From an uncultured Alistipes sp. (GTDB lineage Bacteria; Bacteroidota; Bacteroidia; Bacteroidales; Rikenellaceae), in NCBI GenBank assembly GCA_900545315.1, contig UQYM01000002.1, positions 62,001 through 126,000 on the forward strand: 64,000 nt of DNA, given 5' to 3'. This document shows positions 47,613-55,725 of this stretch, in pieces. Both the position numbers and the translations under genes were made by a program. The notes under the pieces were generated by a model. That model did no database searches. It worked only from the letters and a program-made list of their open reading frames with translations, and was not told the DNA's origin. How positions within the stretch are numbered: the stretch's first letter is position 1; every line of letters starts with the position of its first letter.

Positions 47613-48125
47613 ATGAACCAAACGCAACCGAACGAAAAACCACACAAGATCCTCTTCGTCTGCCTCGGCAACATCTGCCGCTCACCGGCAGCCGAAGGAG
47701 TCATGCAACAACTGGTCGATCGCGCAGGACTACACGAGCGTTTTGTGATCGATTCGGCCGGCACCTACGGCGGTCACGCCGGCGAACCCGCCGATCCCCG
47801 CATGCGAAAAGCCGCCTCGCGACGTGGATATGACCTCACCAGCCGCTCCCGAAAGATCACAACCGACGATTTCGATCGCTTCGACCGTATTATTGTCATG
47901 GATGACACCAACTACGAACGGGTACACCGCATGGCTCCATCCACCGAAGCAGCTAACAAAATCTACCGAATGGTCGAGTTCTGCCAACACCATCATGCCA
48001 CCTATGTCCCTGACCCCTATTACGAAGGCCACGAAGGATTTGAACTTGTACTCGACCTGTTGGAAGATGCCTGCGAAGGACTCTTGAAGGATCTTACCCA
48101 ACCGACAACTCAAACTAAAAAATAA
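47613..48125 (+). CDS. Low-molecular-weight protein tyrosine phosphatase
   Basis: A 170-residue cytoplasmic phosphatase. The P-loop VCLGNICRSPAAEG carries the catalytic Cys17 in CLGNICRS (17-24) with Arg23. The general-acid loop DPYYEG sits near residue 137, and DSAGTYGGHAGEPADPRM is the second family segment. Some members dephosphorylate tyrosine kinases that control polysaccharide export; no such kinase is nearby, so the target is unknown. It is monocistronic with a strong, unusually arranged terminator downstream. Confidence 0.95.
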   Translation: MNQTQPNEKPHKILFVCLGNICRSPAAEGVMQQLVDRAGLHERFVIDSAGTYGGHAGEPADPRMRKAASRRGYDLTSRSRKITTDDFDRFDRIIVMDDTNYERVHRMAPSTEAANKIYRMVEFCQHHHATYVPDPYYEGHEGFELVLDLLEDACEGLLKDLTQPTTQTKK

Positions 48126-48138
48126 TCCTCATCCTTGA

Positions 48139-48180
48139 GGCCCTAAACCATTAGGGCCGGATTTATCATCCGGCCCTAAT
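48139..48180 (+). terminator. Terminator with overlapping alternative hairpins
   Basis: A perfect 13-bp stem (ATTAGGGCCGGAT at 48150-48162 with ATCCGGCCCTAAT at 48168-48180), then TATTTGT, acts as terminator. An extra GGCCCTAA copy at 48139-48146 can instead pair with TTAGGGCC at 48151-48158, an exclusive fold. Confidence 0.65.
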
Positions 48181-48469
48181 TATTTGTATCTGTGACTTCA
48201 CCGCTTGCTTATCACTCCATATCATCCTTGCTCCGAAGGGTCACAATATCTTCGTGAATATTATGCCCATACTCGCACACGCGGTATAACACACAAATAC
48301 TTACACCTTGTTAGAAGCTTTGGGGTTTGAGGCAACTACTCAACCATGGCTGCTATTGGTTTTCCTACATGACTAAAAAACACTCAATTTTTAGATCTAA
48401 TTGAAAGCCTTTAAACTGATTAAGCTGATGCGGGCATGTAAAACCAAAAAAGAATAAAAGAATAAAAAC
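48181..48469. other. Intergenic region between the phosphatase terminator and radC
   Basis: Nothing recognisable. A/T-rich runs near 48440-48465 precede the end of the minus-strand radC gene, but no hairpin with a T run on that strand was found. Confidence 0.4.
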
Positions 48470-49180
48470 TTAACGATCGTGTAAAATCGGGGTTCGTTCG
48501 GCATCAATGCGGTCGAAAAAACCGTGGTTTCGGAAGCTGTAACACACTCCAGCCGTGATGATCACATGGTCGGCAACAGTCATATCGAACAGCGCCGCTG
48601 CACGTACCACACGTTCAGTGATCTCATTGTCCGCCCCACTGGGTAACGGATTGCCCGAAGGGTGGTTATGCACCAGCAATATCCCTTGAGCCAACCGTTC
48701 AATCGCCCGCTTGACAATCAATTTATAGTCAACAACCGTCCCCGTCACACCGCCTTGACTCACCCGAACCCGGTCCAAAATCCGGTTCGATGCATTGAGA
48801 TAGATAACCCAGAACTCTTCGTGCGGCAACATTCCCAACTGGGGTTGAAAGATCTCGATCACATCACGGTCAGTCATTATGGTATCTTTTACCTGACTCT
48901 CCGCAGCACGACAGCGCCGCCCCAACTCCAGAGCGGCACTCACAAAGGCGGCACGCGTCACCCCCAACCGAACCACAGAACGCAACCGAATCACCGACTC
49001 CTGGGCGATGGCCGTCAAATCACCGCCATAGGCCGCCAAAAGGGCTTCCGAAAGCTCCAAAGCCGAGCCGCCAGCCTCGCCCTTCTGCAACAATACGGAG
49101 AGCAATTCGGCATCCGTTAGCTCCTGTGCTCCACGGGTCACCAACTTTTCACGCACCTGTTTATCGGTCAACAACATCAT
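48470..49180 (-). CDS. radC: RadC-family JAMM protein
   Basis: A 236-residue protein with an N-terminal helix-hairpin-helix-type region (residues 1-90, LVTRGAQELTDAELLSVLLQKG) and a C-terminal MPN/JAMM domain with VHNHPSGNPLPSGAD, the HxH...D metal site. Once assigned to DNA repair, its role is now considered uncertain. The ATG at 49180 overlaps the stop of a short upstream frame. The first Met-Met pair may offer alternative starts one codon apart. Confidence 0.93.
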   Translation of the reverse strand: MMLLTDKQVREKLVTRGAQELTDAELLSVLLQKGEAGGSALELSEALLAAYGGDLTAIAQESVIRLRSVVRLGVTRAAFVSAALELGRRCRAAESQVKDTIMTDRDVIEIFQPQLGMLPHEEFWVIYLNASNRILDRVRVSQGGVTGTVVDYKLIVKRAIERLAQGILLVHNHPSGNPLPSGADNEITERVVRAAALFDMTVADHVIITAGVCYSFRNHGFFDRIDAERTPILHDR

Positions 49181-49371
49181 TCAATAGCCCATTGAGTCGT
49201 AACAATCGCACATTCAGTCTCTACAAGATAACCATTTTCTTGCCAATGCACAACTATTTTAGGAGAAACCGTTCTGCCCTTACCTGAGCCAACGCTCCGT
49301 AGCCCCTTGAGTACGACCAAGTTCATCCTCCGCATAGGACTATAGGACACAGCACTTTTGTTTCCGCTCAT
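49177..49371 (-). CDS. Short frame overlapping the radC start
   Basis: A 64-codon frame ends as ATGA over the radC start. No family or motif is recognised; the frame is basic and Ser/Val-rich. The overlap is the only evidence that it is real. It may be a chance frame in the radC leader. Confidence 0.15.
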   Translation of the reverse strand: MSGNKSAVSYSPMRRMNLVVLKGLRSVGSGKGRTVSPKIVVHWQENGYLVETECAIVTTQWAIE

Positions 49372-49759
49372 CCAAGCAGCGTGGGGAAAAGAGTAGAAAA
49401 GTTGGAATTAAGGAGAAGAGTAAGAGGAAAAAGGGAGAGAGCAGAGTGAAGAGGGGCCGAAAGGGAAGGATGACTGGCGAAAGGAAGAAGGGAAAGAAGA
49501 ACAAAGATAAGAAGGAGGAGGAGAAGCAGATACAACAGAAGGAATGAGAAGAAGGCGGAAGAGAAAGAGTGAAAGAGAAGAATTAAGAAAAATGAGGTCA
49601 ACAAATGCAGGCAAGCAAGCTGTATCAGAAACATGCATCATCAACGCCAAAAGATCAATGAATCAACATTAGATCTCCTCTGCCCTAACAAATCTCCCTA
49701 CTCTTGACAAAACTATACCCTTAACAAATTAGCTGTTAAGGTCCTGCACTGTCTGTATT
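49181..49759. other. Gene-free region with a long purine-biased tract, possible Rho-dependent terminator
   Basis: No gene is convincing. The plus strand from 49381 to 49600 is about 87% purine by hand count (29 pyrimidines in 220 bases), built from irregular GA-rich words rather than a tandem repeat. The rnc transcript, which runs on the minus strand into this region, would be C/U-rich and very poor in G across it, the profile of a Rho utilisation site. No intrinsic terminator for rnc was found. Confidence 0.5.
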
Positions 49760-50533
49760 TTACAAGGAGTTTACGTCAATCGCTCCCAATGGACCGTCGG
49801 GTGCAACTTGGCGTAGGGTTTCGGTGGCATGCATGGCAGCCATCTGTTCAGCCTCTTTTTTCGATCCACCCTCACCGGCTCCGATCTCCTGCCCATCCAA
49901 CGTCACCACAGAACGAAACGTCGGATGCTGCGTCGTAAAATCGGACCCATTCACCGTGTGAAAAGCCACCTGACGTTTGCACTTCTGCCCCCACTCAATC
50001 AAGCGACTCTTGAAATCGGTCTCCGTATGGGTCATATTGCCCAGGTTGATATACTTGCGCAGGATCTCATTGATAAAAAGGCGATTGGCAAAATCATACC
50101 CCTTATCCAGATAGATGGCCCCCATCATCGCCTCCAACGCATCGCCATAAAGGTGCTTCTGTGCAAAATTGCCTCCACCCTGCACAATAATATGTTTATC
50201 CAACCCAATGCGCAACCCCAAAGCATTCAAGGTACTACGGCTGACAATACGCGAACGCAACTGCGTCAAAAAACCTTCGTCGTGTTCAGGAAATTCGATG
50301 AACAGATAGTCGGAAACAATCGCCTCAATCACCGCATCGCCCAGAAATTCAAGACGTTCGTTATTGATCGGCGTGCCATCCTCCAAAAACAACGAAGCTG
50401 ACCTGTGAATTAAGGCCAGCTTGTATAGTTCTATGTTGTTCGGCAGAATGCCGAAAAGATCATTCACAATTTTATAATACTCCCTGTCCCGACTCCAACG
50501 GAGCTTCAGAGCAAGCAGTATTGAACCCGCCAC
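49760..50533 (-). CDS. rnc: Ribonuclease III
   Basis: A 257-residue double-strand-specific endoribonuclease that processes rRNA precursors and structured mRNAs. The signature NNERLEFLGDAVIEAI (about residues 57-72) and the second acidic patch GDALEAMMGAIYLD (near 130-143) provide the metal-binding Glu and Asp residues. A double-stranded RNA-binding domain closes the C-terminus (about 168-245, FKSRLIEWGQK and GSKKEAEQMAA). It starts three bases after fabF and is the last gene of acpP-fabF-rnc, the usual Bacteroidota order. Confidence 0.97.
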   Translation of the reverse strand: MAGSILLALKLRWSRDREYYKIVNDLFGILPNNIELYKLALIHRSASLFLEDGTPINNERLEFLGDAVIEAIVSDYLFIEFPEHDEGFLTQLRSRIVSRSTLNALGLRIGLDKHIIVQGGGNFAQKHLYGDALEAMMGAIYLDKGYDFANRLFINEILRKYINLGNMTHTETDFKSRLIEWGQKCKRQVAFHTVNGSDFTTQHPTFRSVVTLDGQEIGAGEGGSKKEAEQMAAMHATETLRQVAPDGPLGAIDVNSL

Positions 50534-50536
50534 CGG

Positions 50537-51787
50537 TTACTCAACTTTTTTAAAGATCACCGTCGAGTTGTGGCCACCGAAACCGAACGTGTTGCTCAAC
50601 GCACATTTCACATCACGTTTCTGAGCTACATTCAGCGTCAGGTTGAGCTTCGGATCGATCTTCGGATCCAGGTTCTCATTGTTGATGGTCGGCGCTACGA
50701 TACCTTTAGTCAACGACATGATGCATGCCAACGCCTCGATCGCGCCCGCTGCACCCAGCAGGTGTCCCGTCATGGACTTGGTCGAGTTGATGTTCATCTT
50801 GTAAGCATGCTCGCCGAACGTAGCCACGATACCGTTCAACTCAGCCAAATCACCCACAGGAGTCGATGTTCCGTGAGAGTTGACCAGGTCGATATCCTCC
50901 GGCTTCAAACCGGCATCATTGATGGCATCGATCATCGCTTTGCGTGCACCAATTCCTTCTGGATGCGGCGCAGTCAAGTGGTAAGCATCGGCACTCATAC
51001 CGCCTCCGGCCACCTCAGCATAAATCTTGGCTCCACGAGCCTTGGCGTGCTCGTACTCCTCAAGCATCAACGCACCTGCACCCTCACCGATCACAAAACC
51101 GTCACGATCTACATCGAACGGACGAGAAGCGTGCTGATAGTCGTCGTTGCGGGTCGAAAGCGCCTGCATCGAGTTGAAACCACCCACTCCGGGAGGGTTG
51201 ATGGCAGCCTCTGAACCACCTGTCAAAATCATATCGGCACGACCCAAACGAATATAGGTCAATGCATCAATCATCGCGTGATTCGACGATGCACAAGCCG
51301 ATACCGTACAATAGTTCGGCCCACGGAAACCGTATTTCATCGAAATCTGACCGGCACCCATGTCCGCAATCATCTTCGGAATGAAGAAAGGGCTATATCG
51401 AGGTACGAAACCGCCCTCGACATAGCTCTTTACCTCTTGGTAGAATGTCTCCAATCCACCTATACCCGAAGCCCAGATAACTCCGACCATATCCTTGTCA
51501 ATCTTCTCGAGATCAAGTCCCGAATCTTTCACAGCCTGCTCGGCCGCAACAAGGGCATACTGCGTGTAGAGGTCATACTTGCGGACCTCCTTGCGATCAA
51601 AAAAGTTACTGGGATCATAGCCTTTGAGCTCGCAGGCAAATTTTGTCTTGAAGTTAGAAGCATCGAAATGTGTGATGGGGCCCGCTCCGCTAACACCGTT
51701 GGCAAGATTGGTGAAATACTCCTCGATGTTGTTTCCCAGTGGGTTCAGGGTACCTATTCCGGTTACTACTACTCTCCGTTGTTTCAT
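50537..51787 (-). CDS. fabF: 3-oxoacyl-[acyl-carrier-protein] synthase II
   Basis: FabF elongates acyl-ACP with malonyl-ACP in fatty-acid synthesis. The 416-residue thiolase-fold enzyme has the nucleophile Cys in VSACASSNHAM (near residue 164) and the two catalytic His in NSHGTSTPVGD (near 304) and KSMTGHLLGAAG (near 341). The N-terminal RRVVVTGIGTLNPLG and the C-terminal NTFGFGGHNSTV are family-typical. It follows acpP by 55 bases and precedes rnc by three. Confidence 0.98.
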   Translation of the reverse strand: MKQRRVVVTGIGTLNPLGNNIEEYFTNLANGVSGAGPITHFDASNFKTKFACELKGYDPSNFFDRKEVRKYDLYTQYALVAAEQAVKDSGLDLEKIDKDMVGVIWASGIGGLETFYQEVKSYVEGGFVPRYSPFFIPKMIADMGAGQISMKYGFRGPNYCTVSACASSNHAMIDALTYIRLGRADMILTGGSEAAINPPGVGGFNSMQALSTRNDDYQHASRPFDVDRDGFVIGEGAGALMLEEYEHAKARGAKIYAEVAGGGMSADAYHLTAPHPEGIGARKAMIDAINDAGLKPEDIDLVNSHGTSTPVGDLAELNGIVATFGEHAYKMNINSTKSMTGHLLGAAGAIEALACIMSLTKGIVAPTINNENLDPKIDPKLNLTLNVAQKRDVKCALSNTFGFGGHNSTVIFKKVE

Positions 51788-51842
51788 AAATGAAATCTCG
51801 TTTGTTAAACAAAAATTCGCCCGACTCTCTCAAGGCCTTTTA

Positions 51843-52079
51843 TTAGTTCTTCTTAGAAGAAATGTAAGTGATAGCGTCACCTACAGTGGTGATCTTCTCT
51901 GCGTCTTCGTCAGGAATTGAAATCTCAAATTCTTTCTCGAATTCCATGATCAACTCTACAGTGTCCAGTGAATCTGCACCCAGATCGTTGGTGAAGCTTG
52001 CAGTAGGAACAACCTCAGCTGCGTCAACACCCAGCTTATCCACGATAATGTCCACTACTTTTGAAGAAATGTCTGACAT
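51843..52079 (-). CDS. acpP: Acyl carrier protein
   Basis: A 78-residue acidic four-helix protein that carries acyl chains on a phosphopantetheine arm attached to Ser37 in the motif GADSLDTVELIMEFE. It feeds FabF, encoded immediately downstream. The start ATG is preceded by a divergent promoter region shared with purN. Confidence 0.98.
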   Translation of the reverse strand: MSDISSKVVDIIVDKLGVDAAEVVPTASFTNDLGADSLDTVELIMEFEKEFEISIPDEDAEKITTVGDAITYISSKKN

Positions 52080-52139
52080 GATACTAATGATTTAGGTTTA
52101 ACATTATTCCAAAATAACTTCGTAACTCAAAGCCAATTT

Positions 52140-52172
52140 TTTGCAAAAGTAACACTTTTTCCCTTACATTTG
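52140..52172 (+). promoter_or_regulatory. Bacteroidota promoter for purN
   Basis: TTTG (52140-52143), then 21 bases, then TACATTTG (52165-52172): a consensus arrangement 59 bases before the purN ATG. It physically overlaps the acpP -7 box on the other strand. Confidence 0.65.
52144..52151 (-). promoter_or_regulatory. -7 element (TACTTTTG) for the acpP-fabF-rnc operon
   Basis: A TAnnTTTG match on the minus strand, 64 bases upstream of the acpP ATG. TTTCG about 26 bases further upstream on that strand is the best -33 candidate. It lies one base from the purN -33 box, so the two polymerases would compete. Confidence 0.5.
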
Positions 52173-52231
52173 ATACCCGAAACGATTTTTTTACTGTCTC
52201 TCGGCTTTATACAAAACGCAACAACCTAATT

Positions 52232-52801
52232 ATGAAGAATATAGCTGTTTTTGCTTCTGGGTCCGGAACAAACGCCGAAAACCTAATTCATTACTTTTCA
52301 AACAATTCGAACGGCACCGTTAAACTCATTTTGTCAAACCGTATCAGTGCCGGCGTATTGGATCGTGCCGACCGACTCGGTGTCAAACGTGTTGTTTTTG
52401 ACCGCGATACATTTCTCAACACCGAAAAGATCCTCTACCTGCTCCAAGCCGAAAAGATCGACTATATTGTGCTGGCAGGATTCCTGATGCTCGTCCCCGA
52501 CTACCTGATCCAAGCCTACCCCGGACGTATCGTCAACATACACCCCTCCCTGCTTCCCAAGTATGGCGGCAAAGGCATGTATGGCGAACGGGTCCATGAA
52601 GCGGTCGTAGCCGCCGGAGAGCACGAATCGGGAATCACCATCCACCACCTCAACGGACAGTACGACAGCGGCGATATCATCGCCCAATACAAGGTCCCGG
52701 TCCTTCCGACCGACACCCCGGCCGACGTCGCAGCCAAAGTACACGCCCTCGAATACGAATACTACCCCAAAGTGATCGAAAACGAATTGACCAAATTTTA
52801 A
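52232..52801 (+). CDS. purN: Phosphoribosylglycinamide formyltransferase
   Basis: PurN transfers a formyl group from 10-formyl-tetrahydrofolate to GAR in purine synthesis. The 189-residue protein begins with the phosphate-binding loop FASGSGTNAENLI (about residues 7-19) and has the catalytic Asn-His pair in VNIHPSLLPKYGGKGMYG (about 100-117) and the catalytic Asp in GQYDSGDIIAQ (near 147). No other pur genes are adjacent. It is divergent from acpP. Confidence 0.97.
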   Translation: MKNIAVFASGSGTNAENLIHYFSNNSNGTVKLILSNRISAGVLDRADRLGVKRVVFDRDTFLNTEKILYLLQAEKIDYIVLAGFLMLVPDYLIQAYPGRIVNIHPSLLPKYGGKGMYGERVHEAVVAAGEHESGITIHHLNGQYDSGDIIAQYKVPVLPTDTPADVAAKVHALEYEYYPKVIENELTKF

Positions 52802-53114
52802 TTGACCACTTACCTTAATACAATGCCCTGATGCCCTGATGCCCTGCCTTCGCCGTGCGGCACCCTTAACAGATCCGATCCAAATACTGCAACTGTGGCA
52901 GTCAATAAAAATCCTTGGAGACGACCTGAGGCCCCACACCAACAAAAGACCCTCAACAAAAACAGCAACGAGAACAACAAAAAAACACAATTCACGATTC
53001 GCTGTTTTATTAATTAACCGGTCGCGTATATTGTCGTCTTGGTTAAGGATTTAGAGAGCAAGGACACATAATAGCTCATAGAATAGATACGTTCATTTTC
53101 AATACATTTAGACA
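52802..53114. other. Intergenic region between purN and pepE
   Basis: No gene. It starts with an 8-base tandem repeat (see 52823-52846). A long minus-strand frame through purN and this region is a shadow. No intrinsic terminator was identified for purN. Confidence 0.4.
52823..52846. repeat. Three tandem copies of ATGCCCTG
   Basis: Three perfect head-to-tail copies of an 8-base unit, 22 bases after the purN stop. Probably replication slippage in non-coding DNA; copy number could vary between strains. Confidence 0.8.
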
Positions 53115-53837
53115 ATGAAACTCCTGTTGATCAGCAATTCAACCAATGCCGGCGAAGCCTATTTGGAATACCCCAAAGCTCAGCTGGGTGACTTCTTTCG
53201 TGGAATCGATGAAGTGGTATTCGTTCCCTACGCTGCTGTAACCTTCTCGTTCGATGCCTATCAGGAAAAGGTGCAGGCCCCCTTCTCCGAATTGGGCATT
53301 CGCGTGCGTTCGGTACACCGCGAAAAAGATCCTGTCGCCGCAATCCGTTCCGCTCAAGGGATCGTCGTAGGCGGTGGCAACACCTTCCGACTGGCACAGA
53401 TGATGCAACAACAGGGGCTCATTGAGGCAATCCGCCAACGGGTCATCGAGGATCATATCCCATACGCCGGGTGGAGCGCCGGCAGCAACATGGCCTGCCC
53501 TACCATCGGCACCACCAACGACATGCCGATTATTCAGCCCGAATCGTTCCGGGCCATCGGCCTGATCCCCTTCCAGATCAACCCCCACTACCTGGATGCC
53601 CACCCCGAAGGACACGCCGGCGAAACACGCGAACAACGCATTGCTGAATATATCGTTCTCAATCCCAATGTGTATGTGGCTGGCCTGCGGGAGGGGTGTA
53701 TTCTCCGATACGAGGCAGGCAAACTCTCGTTAATCGGACCTTGCCCCATGCGCATCTTCCACTACGGCGAGGAGGCACGTGAGGTCACCGCCGGCGATGA
53801 TCTGCAATTCCTATTGGCCAAGCCACAGTCAAAATAA
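53115..53837 (+). CDS. pepE: Dipeptidase E (alpha-aspartyl dipeptidase)
   Basis: A 240-residue cytoplasmic serine peptidase of family S51 that cleaves Asp-X dipeptides. The nucleophile elbow is GWSAGSNMACPTIGTTNDMP (near residues 118-137) with the Ser in SAGSN. GIVVGGGNTFRLAQMMQQQG and FQINPHYLDAHPEGHAGETR, which carries the catalytic His, complete the family pattern. The gene is followed after five bases by the YraN gene. Confidence 0.95.
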   Translation: MKLLLISNSTNAGEAYLEYPKAQLGDFFRGIDEVVFVPYAAVTFSFDAYQEKVQAPFSELGIRVRSVHREKDPVAAIRSAQGIVVGGGNTFRLAQMMQQQGLIEAIRQRVIEDHIPYAGWSAGSNMACPTIGTTNDMPIIQPESFRAIGLIPFQINPHYLDAHPEGHAGETREQRIAEYIVLNPNVYVAGLREGCILRYEAGKLSLIGPCPMRIFHYGEEAREVTAGDDLQFLLAKPQSK

Positions 53838-53842
53838 TCGCC

Positions 53843-54232
53843 ATGAGGGCTCGCGGAAAAGAGGAGCGGCTCGAGGCTTTAAGCCTCGGAGCCGAAGGCG
53901 AGCGGTTAGCGGCCAACTACCTGTTAGATTCCGGTTTCGACCTGCTGCACCGCAATTGGCGCAGCAATCATCACGAGCTCGACCTGGTTGCCCGCAAAGC
54001 AGGCATCCTGCACTTCGTCGAGGTCAAAAGCCGCTCTACCGGAGGACTAACCACACCCGAAGAGGCGTTGACTCCGGCCAAATTCCGTTCGCTCTGCGCA
54101 GCCGCACGGGCCTATATTGCCGCCTACCGACTCGACATGGAGGTACAGTTCGACCTGATCACCGTCGAATTCAATCCGGATGGGACCCATACGCTACGTT
54201 ACCTGCCCGACGCAATCGCCCCACGTTGGTAA
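53843..54232 (+). CDS. YraN-family (UPF0102) nuclease-fold protein
   Basis: A 129-residue protein of the restriction-endonuclease fold. LGAEGERLAANYLLDSGF, then HHELDLVARKAGILHFVEVKSRS (about residues 44-66) carry the D-ExK metal site. The family is widespread and its biological role is unproven; similarity to Holliday-junction resolvases is often noted. It starts five bases after pepE, suggesting co-transcription. Confidence 0.92.
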   Translation: MRARGKEERLEALSLGAEGERLAANYLLDSGFDLLHRNWRSNHHELDLVARKAGILHFVEVKSRSTGGLTTPEEALTPAKFRSLCAAARAYIAAYRLDMEVQFDLITVEFNPDGTHTLRYLPDAIAPRW

Positions 54233-54850
54233 CTACCCGTACAATCCCCCCTCTGGCGTATGTAGAGGCCTATAGACAAATGACTGAGGGATCCTATCGG
54301 GTTGGACCCTCATTGAACCCACGGCGCTTCTTGCCATCCAAACGCGCCTGTCATCACCAATCCACACTATCATTCTCCATACTCGGAGATCTATCTGGTG
54401 GGGTAACTGTTGTAAAAGGGTTCCACAGTGGGGACTCGATTCAGGATCTTACCCTGATTGCGTTGTCAACACGGGTTTGGGCATTTCATTCTCCTGCCGC
54501 CAAAAGAGAGACGTCTATTCTATTTCTGGACAATACAGTCCTGACAGTTCAGAACTACCCTATTCAACCATAGTTTGGCCCTCAAGAGACATAAGTCTAC
54601 ATGTTCCATGGGGATCGAGTTCTGTTCAATCAAACTTTTCCACAAACAAAATCCCCCTAAATAGCCCTAAACCATGCTACAATTTCAATCTATTTTACAC
54701 ATCAACATATATCTATATATCAATTTATTACCACCATCAATAAAAATATTGTTAATAAAATCACAATATTTTCTTGACAGTTGGTGAACAACGTGATGCT
54801 AAAACCATATTTTTGCGATAAATGAAGAACATTCTTAAAACAAGCGAACT
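54233..54850. other. Intergenic region before the DUF3467 gene
   Basis: No convincing gene. An imperfect inverted repeat (TGAGGG at 54285-54290 with CCCTCA at 54307-54312, extended by TCC/GGA with one bulged base) lies about 50 bases after the YraN stop but lacks a T run. From about 54650 the DNA becomes A/T-rich and contains the DUF3467 -7 box. Confidence 0.45.
54808..54815 (+). promoter_or_regulatory. -7 element (TATTTTTG) for the DUF3467 gene
   Basis: A TAnnTTTG match 36 bases upstream of the ATG. TTGG lies 24 bases upstream, a little far for -33. Confidence 0.5.
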
Positions 54851-55174
54851 ATGACACAACCAACAGGAAAGGCTCCCGAACTGGACCTTGAATTGGACAG
54901 TGAAATTGCTGATGGCATCTACTCAAACTTGGCTATCATTTCGCACTCCGCCTCCGAATTTATTGTGGACTTCGCAACCATACTGCCCGGACTGGCTAAA
55001 CCCAAAATTCGCAGCCGAATCATACTGACCCCCGAACACGCCAAACGGCTCTTGCTCTCTTTGCAGGACAATATCGCCAAATACGAATCAACCAACGGAT
55101 TGATCGCCCTCAGACCTACGGCCGCCGAAGAGAACGCCATGCCAATGGGCTTCTGTAACAAAGGAGAGGCATAA
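54851..55174 (+). CDS. DUF3467 domain protein
   Basis: A 107-residue soluble protein whose conserved core (about residues 18-82: DGIYSNLAIISHSASEFIVD, GLAKPKIRSRIILTPEHAKR and a Leu-rich amphipathic helix) fits DUF3467, small proteins of unknown function common in Bacteroidota. The gene stands alone between large intergenic regions. Confidence 0.85.
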   Translation: MTQPTGKAPELDLELDSEIADGIYSNLAIISHSASEFIVDFATILPGLAKPKIRSRIILTPEHAKRLLLSLQDNIAKYESTNGLIALRPTAAEENAMPMGFCNKGEA

Positions 55175-55725
55175 TACGCCTCTATTTTTATTCTAAGCTG
55201 CAACACCAATTCATTGCCGCTACAAGCATGTAGTATCGGCAGTGGTTTTTATGGACCATACATCGGTCATGTGAATATACCATAGGACAAATAGCATCCA
55301 CTCCTTGGCCTATTTACATAGCCATCTTAATCCAAATAAACGCCGACATTTTGTCGGCGTTTATTCTTTTGCAAACAGGTTGATTCTCTTGTATCTGTAA
55401 TAAAATTTCTCTATCTTGTTTTACTAGAATATATATTCGACACAATTGCATCGGGAAAAGCATGAAAGATATTGTAGCAGAGAGATAAACTCCTCTCCAG
55501 TTCGCCAGCTCAGGAAGAAATGAAATAAACCTCTTTTGCTGAACGAAGCCCATCATCATGCGACATGAGGACTCAATAAAACACTCGATCCAATATAACT
55601 GTCGGTCAGTTCTGAGGCAAGCAGAGTCAAAGTAAAACACTCGATCCCAATGTGCCCTCCCAGTACTCACCTGGTAACACGCTAACAATTGATCAATACT
55701 CACTCCACCATAACGCCTCCACATT
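55175..55725. other. Intergenic region before the DUF4419 gene
   Basis: It contains a strong terminator (55335-55365). The rest holds no supported gene; a 176-codon minus-strand frame crossing into the DUF4419 gene is a shadow. No clear TAnnTTTG box was found for the DUF4419 gene. Confidence 0.4.
55335..55365 (+). terminator. Intrinsic terminator downstream of the DUF3467 gene
   Basis: A perfect 14-bp stem (AATAAACGCCGACA with TGTCGGCGTTTATT) with a three-base loop, then CTTTTG. It lies 160 bases after the DUF3467 stop, so the mRNA would have a long 3' tail. Confidence 0.7.

Noticed and set aside
49368..49634. A minus-strand frame coding for an almost all-Leu/Ser/Phe, membrane-like peptide
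   Set aside because: It is the translation of the C/T-rich strand of the purine-biased tract; the hydrophobicity is a compositional artefact.
52823..52846. Short tandem repeat considered as the start of a CRISPR array or iteron set
   Set aside because: Three direct 8-base copies with no spacers, no dyad and no cas or replication genes nearby; simple slippage is enough.
54285..54312. Inverted repeat after the YraN gene considered as a terminator
   Set aside because: The stem has a bulge and no T run follows on either strand.
53779..54573. A 264-codon plus-strand frame overlapping pepE and the YraN gene
   Set aside because: Out-of-frame reading of two well-supported genes plus non-coding DNA; Arg-rich random composition.
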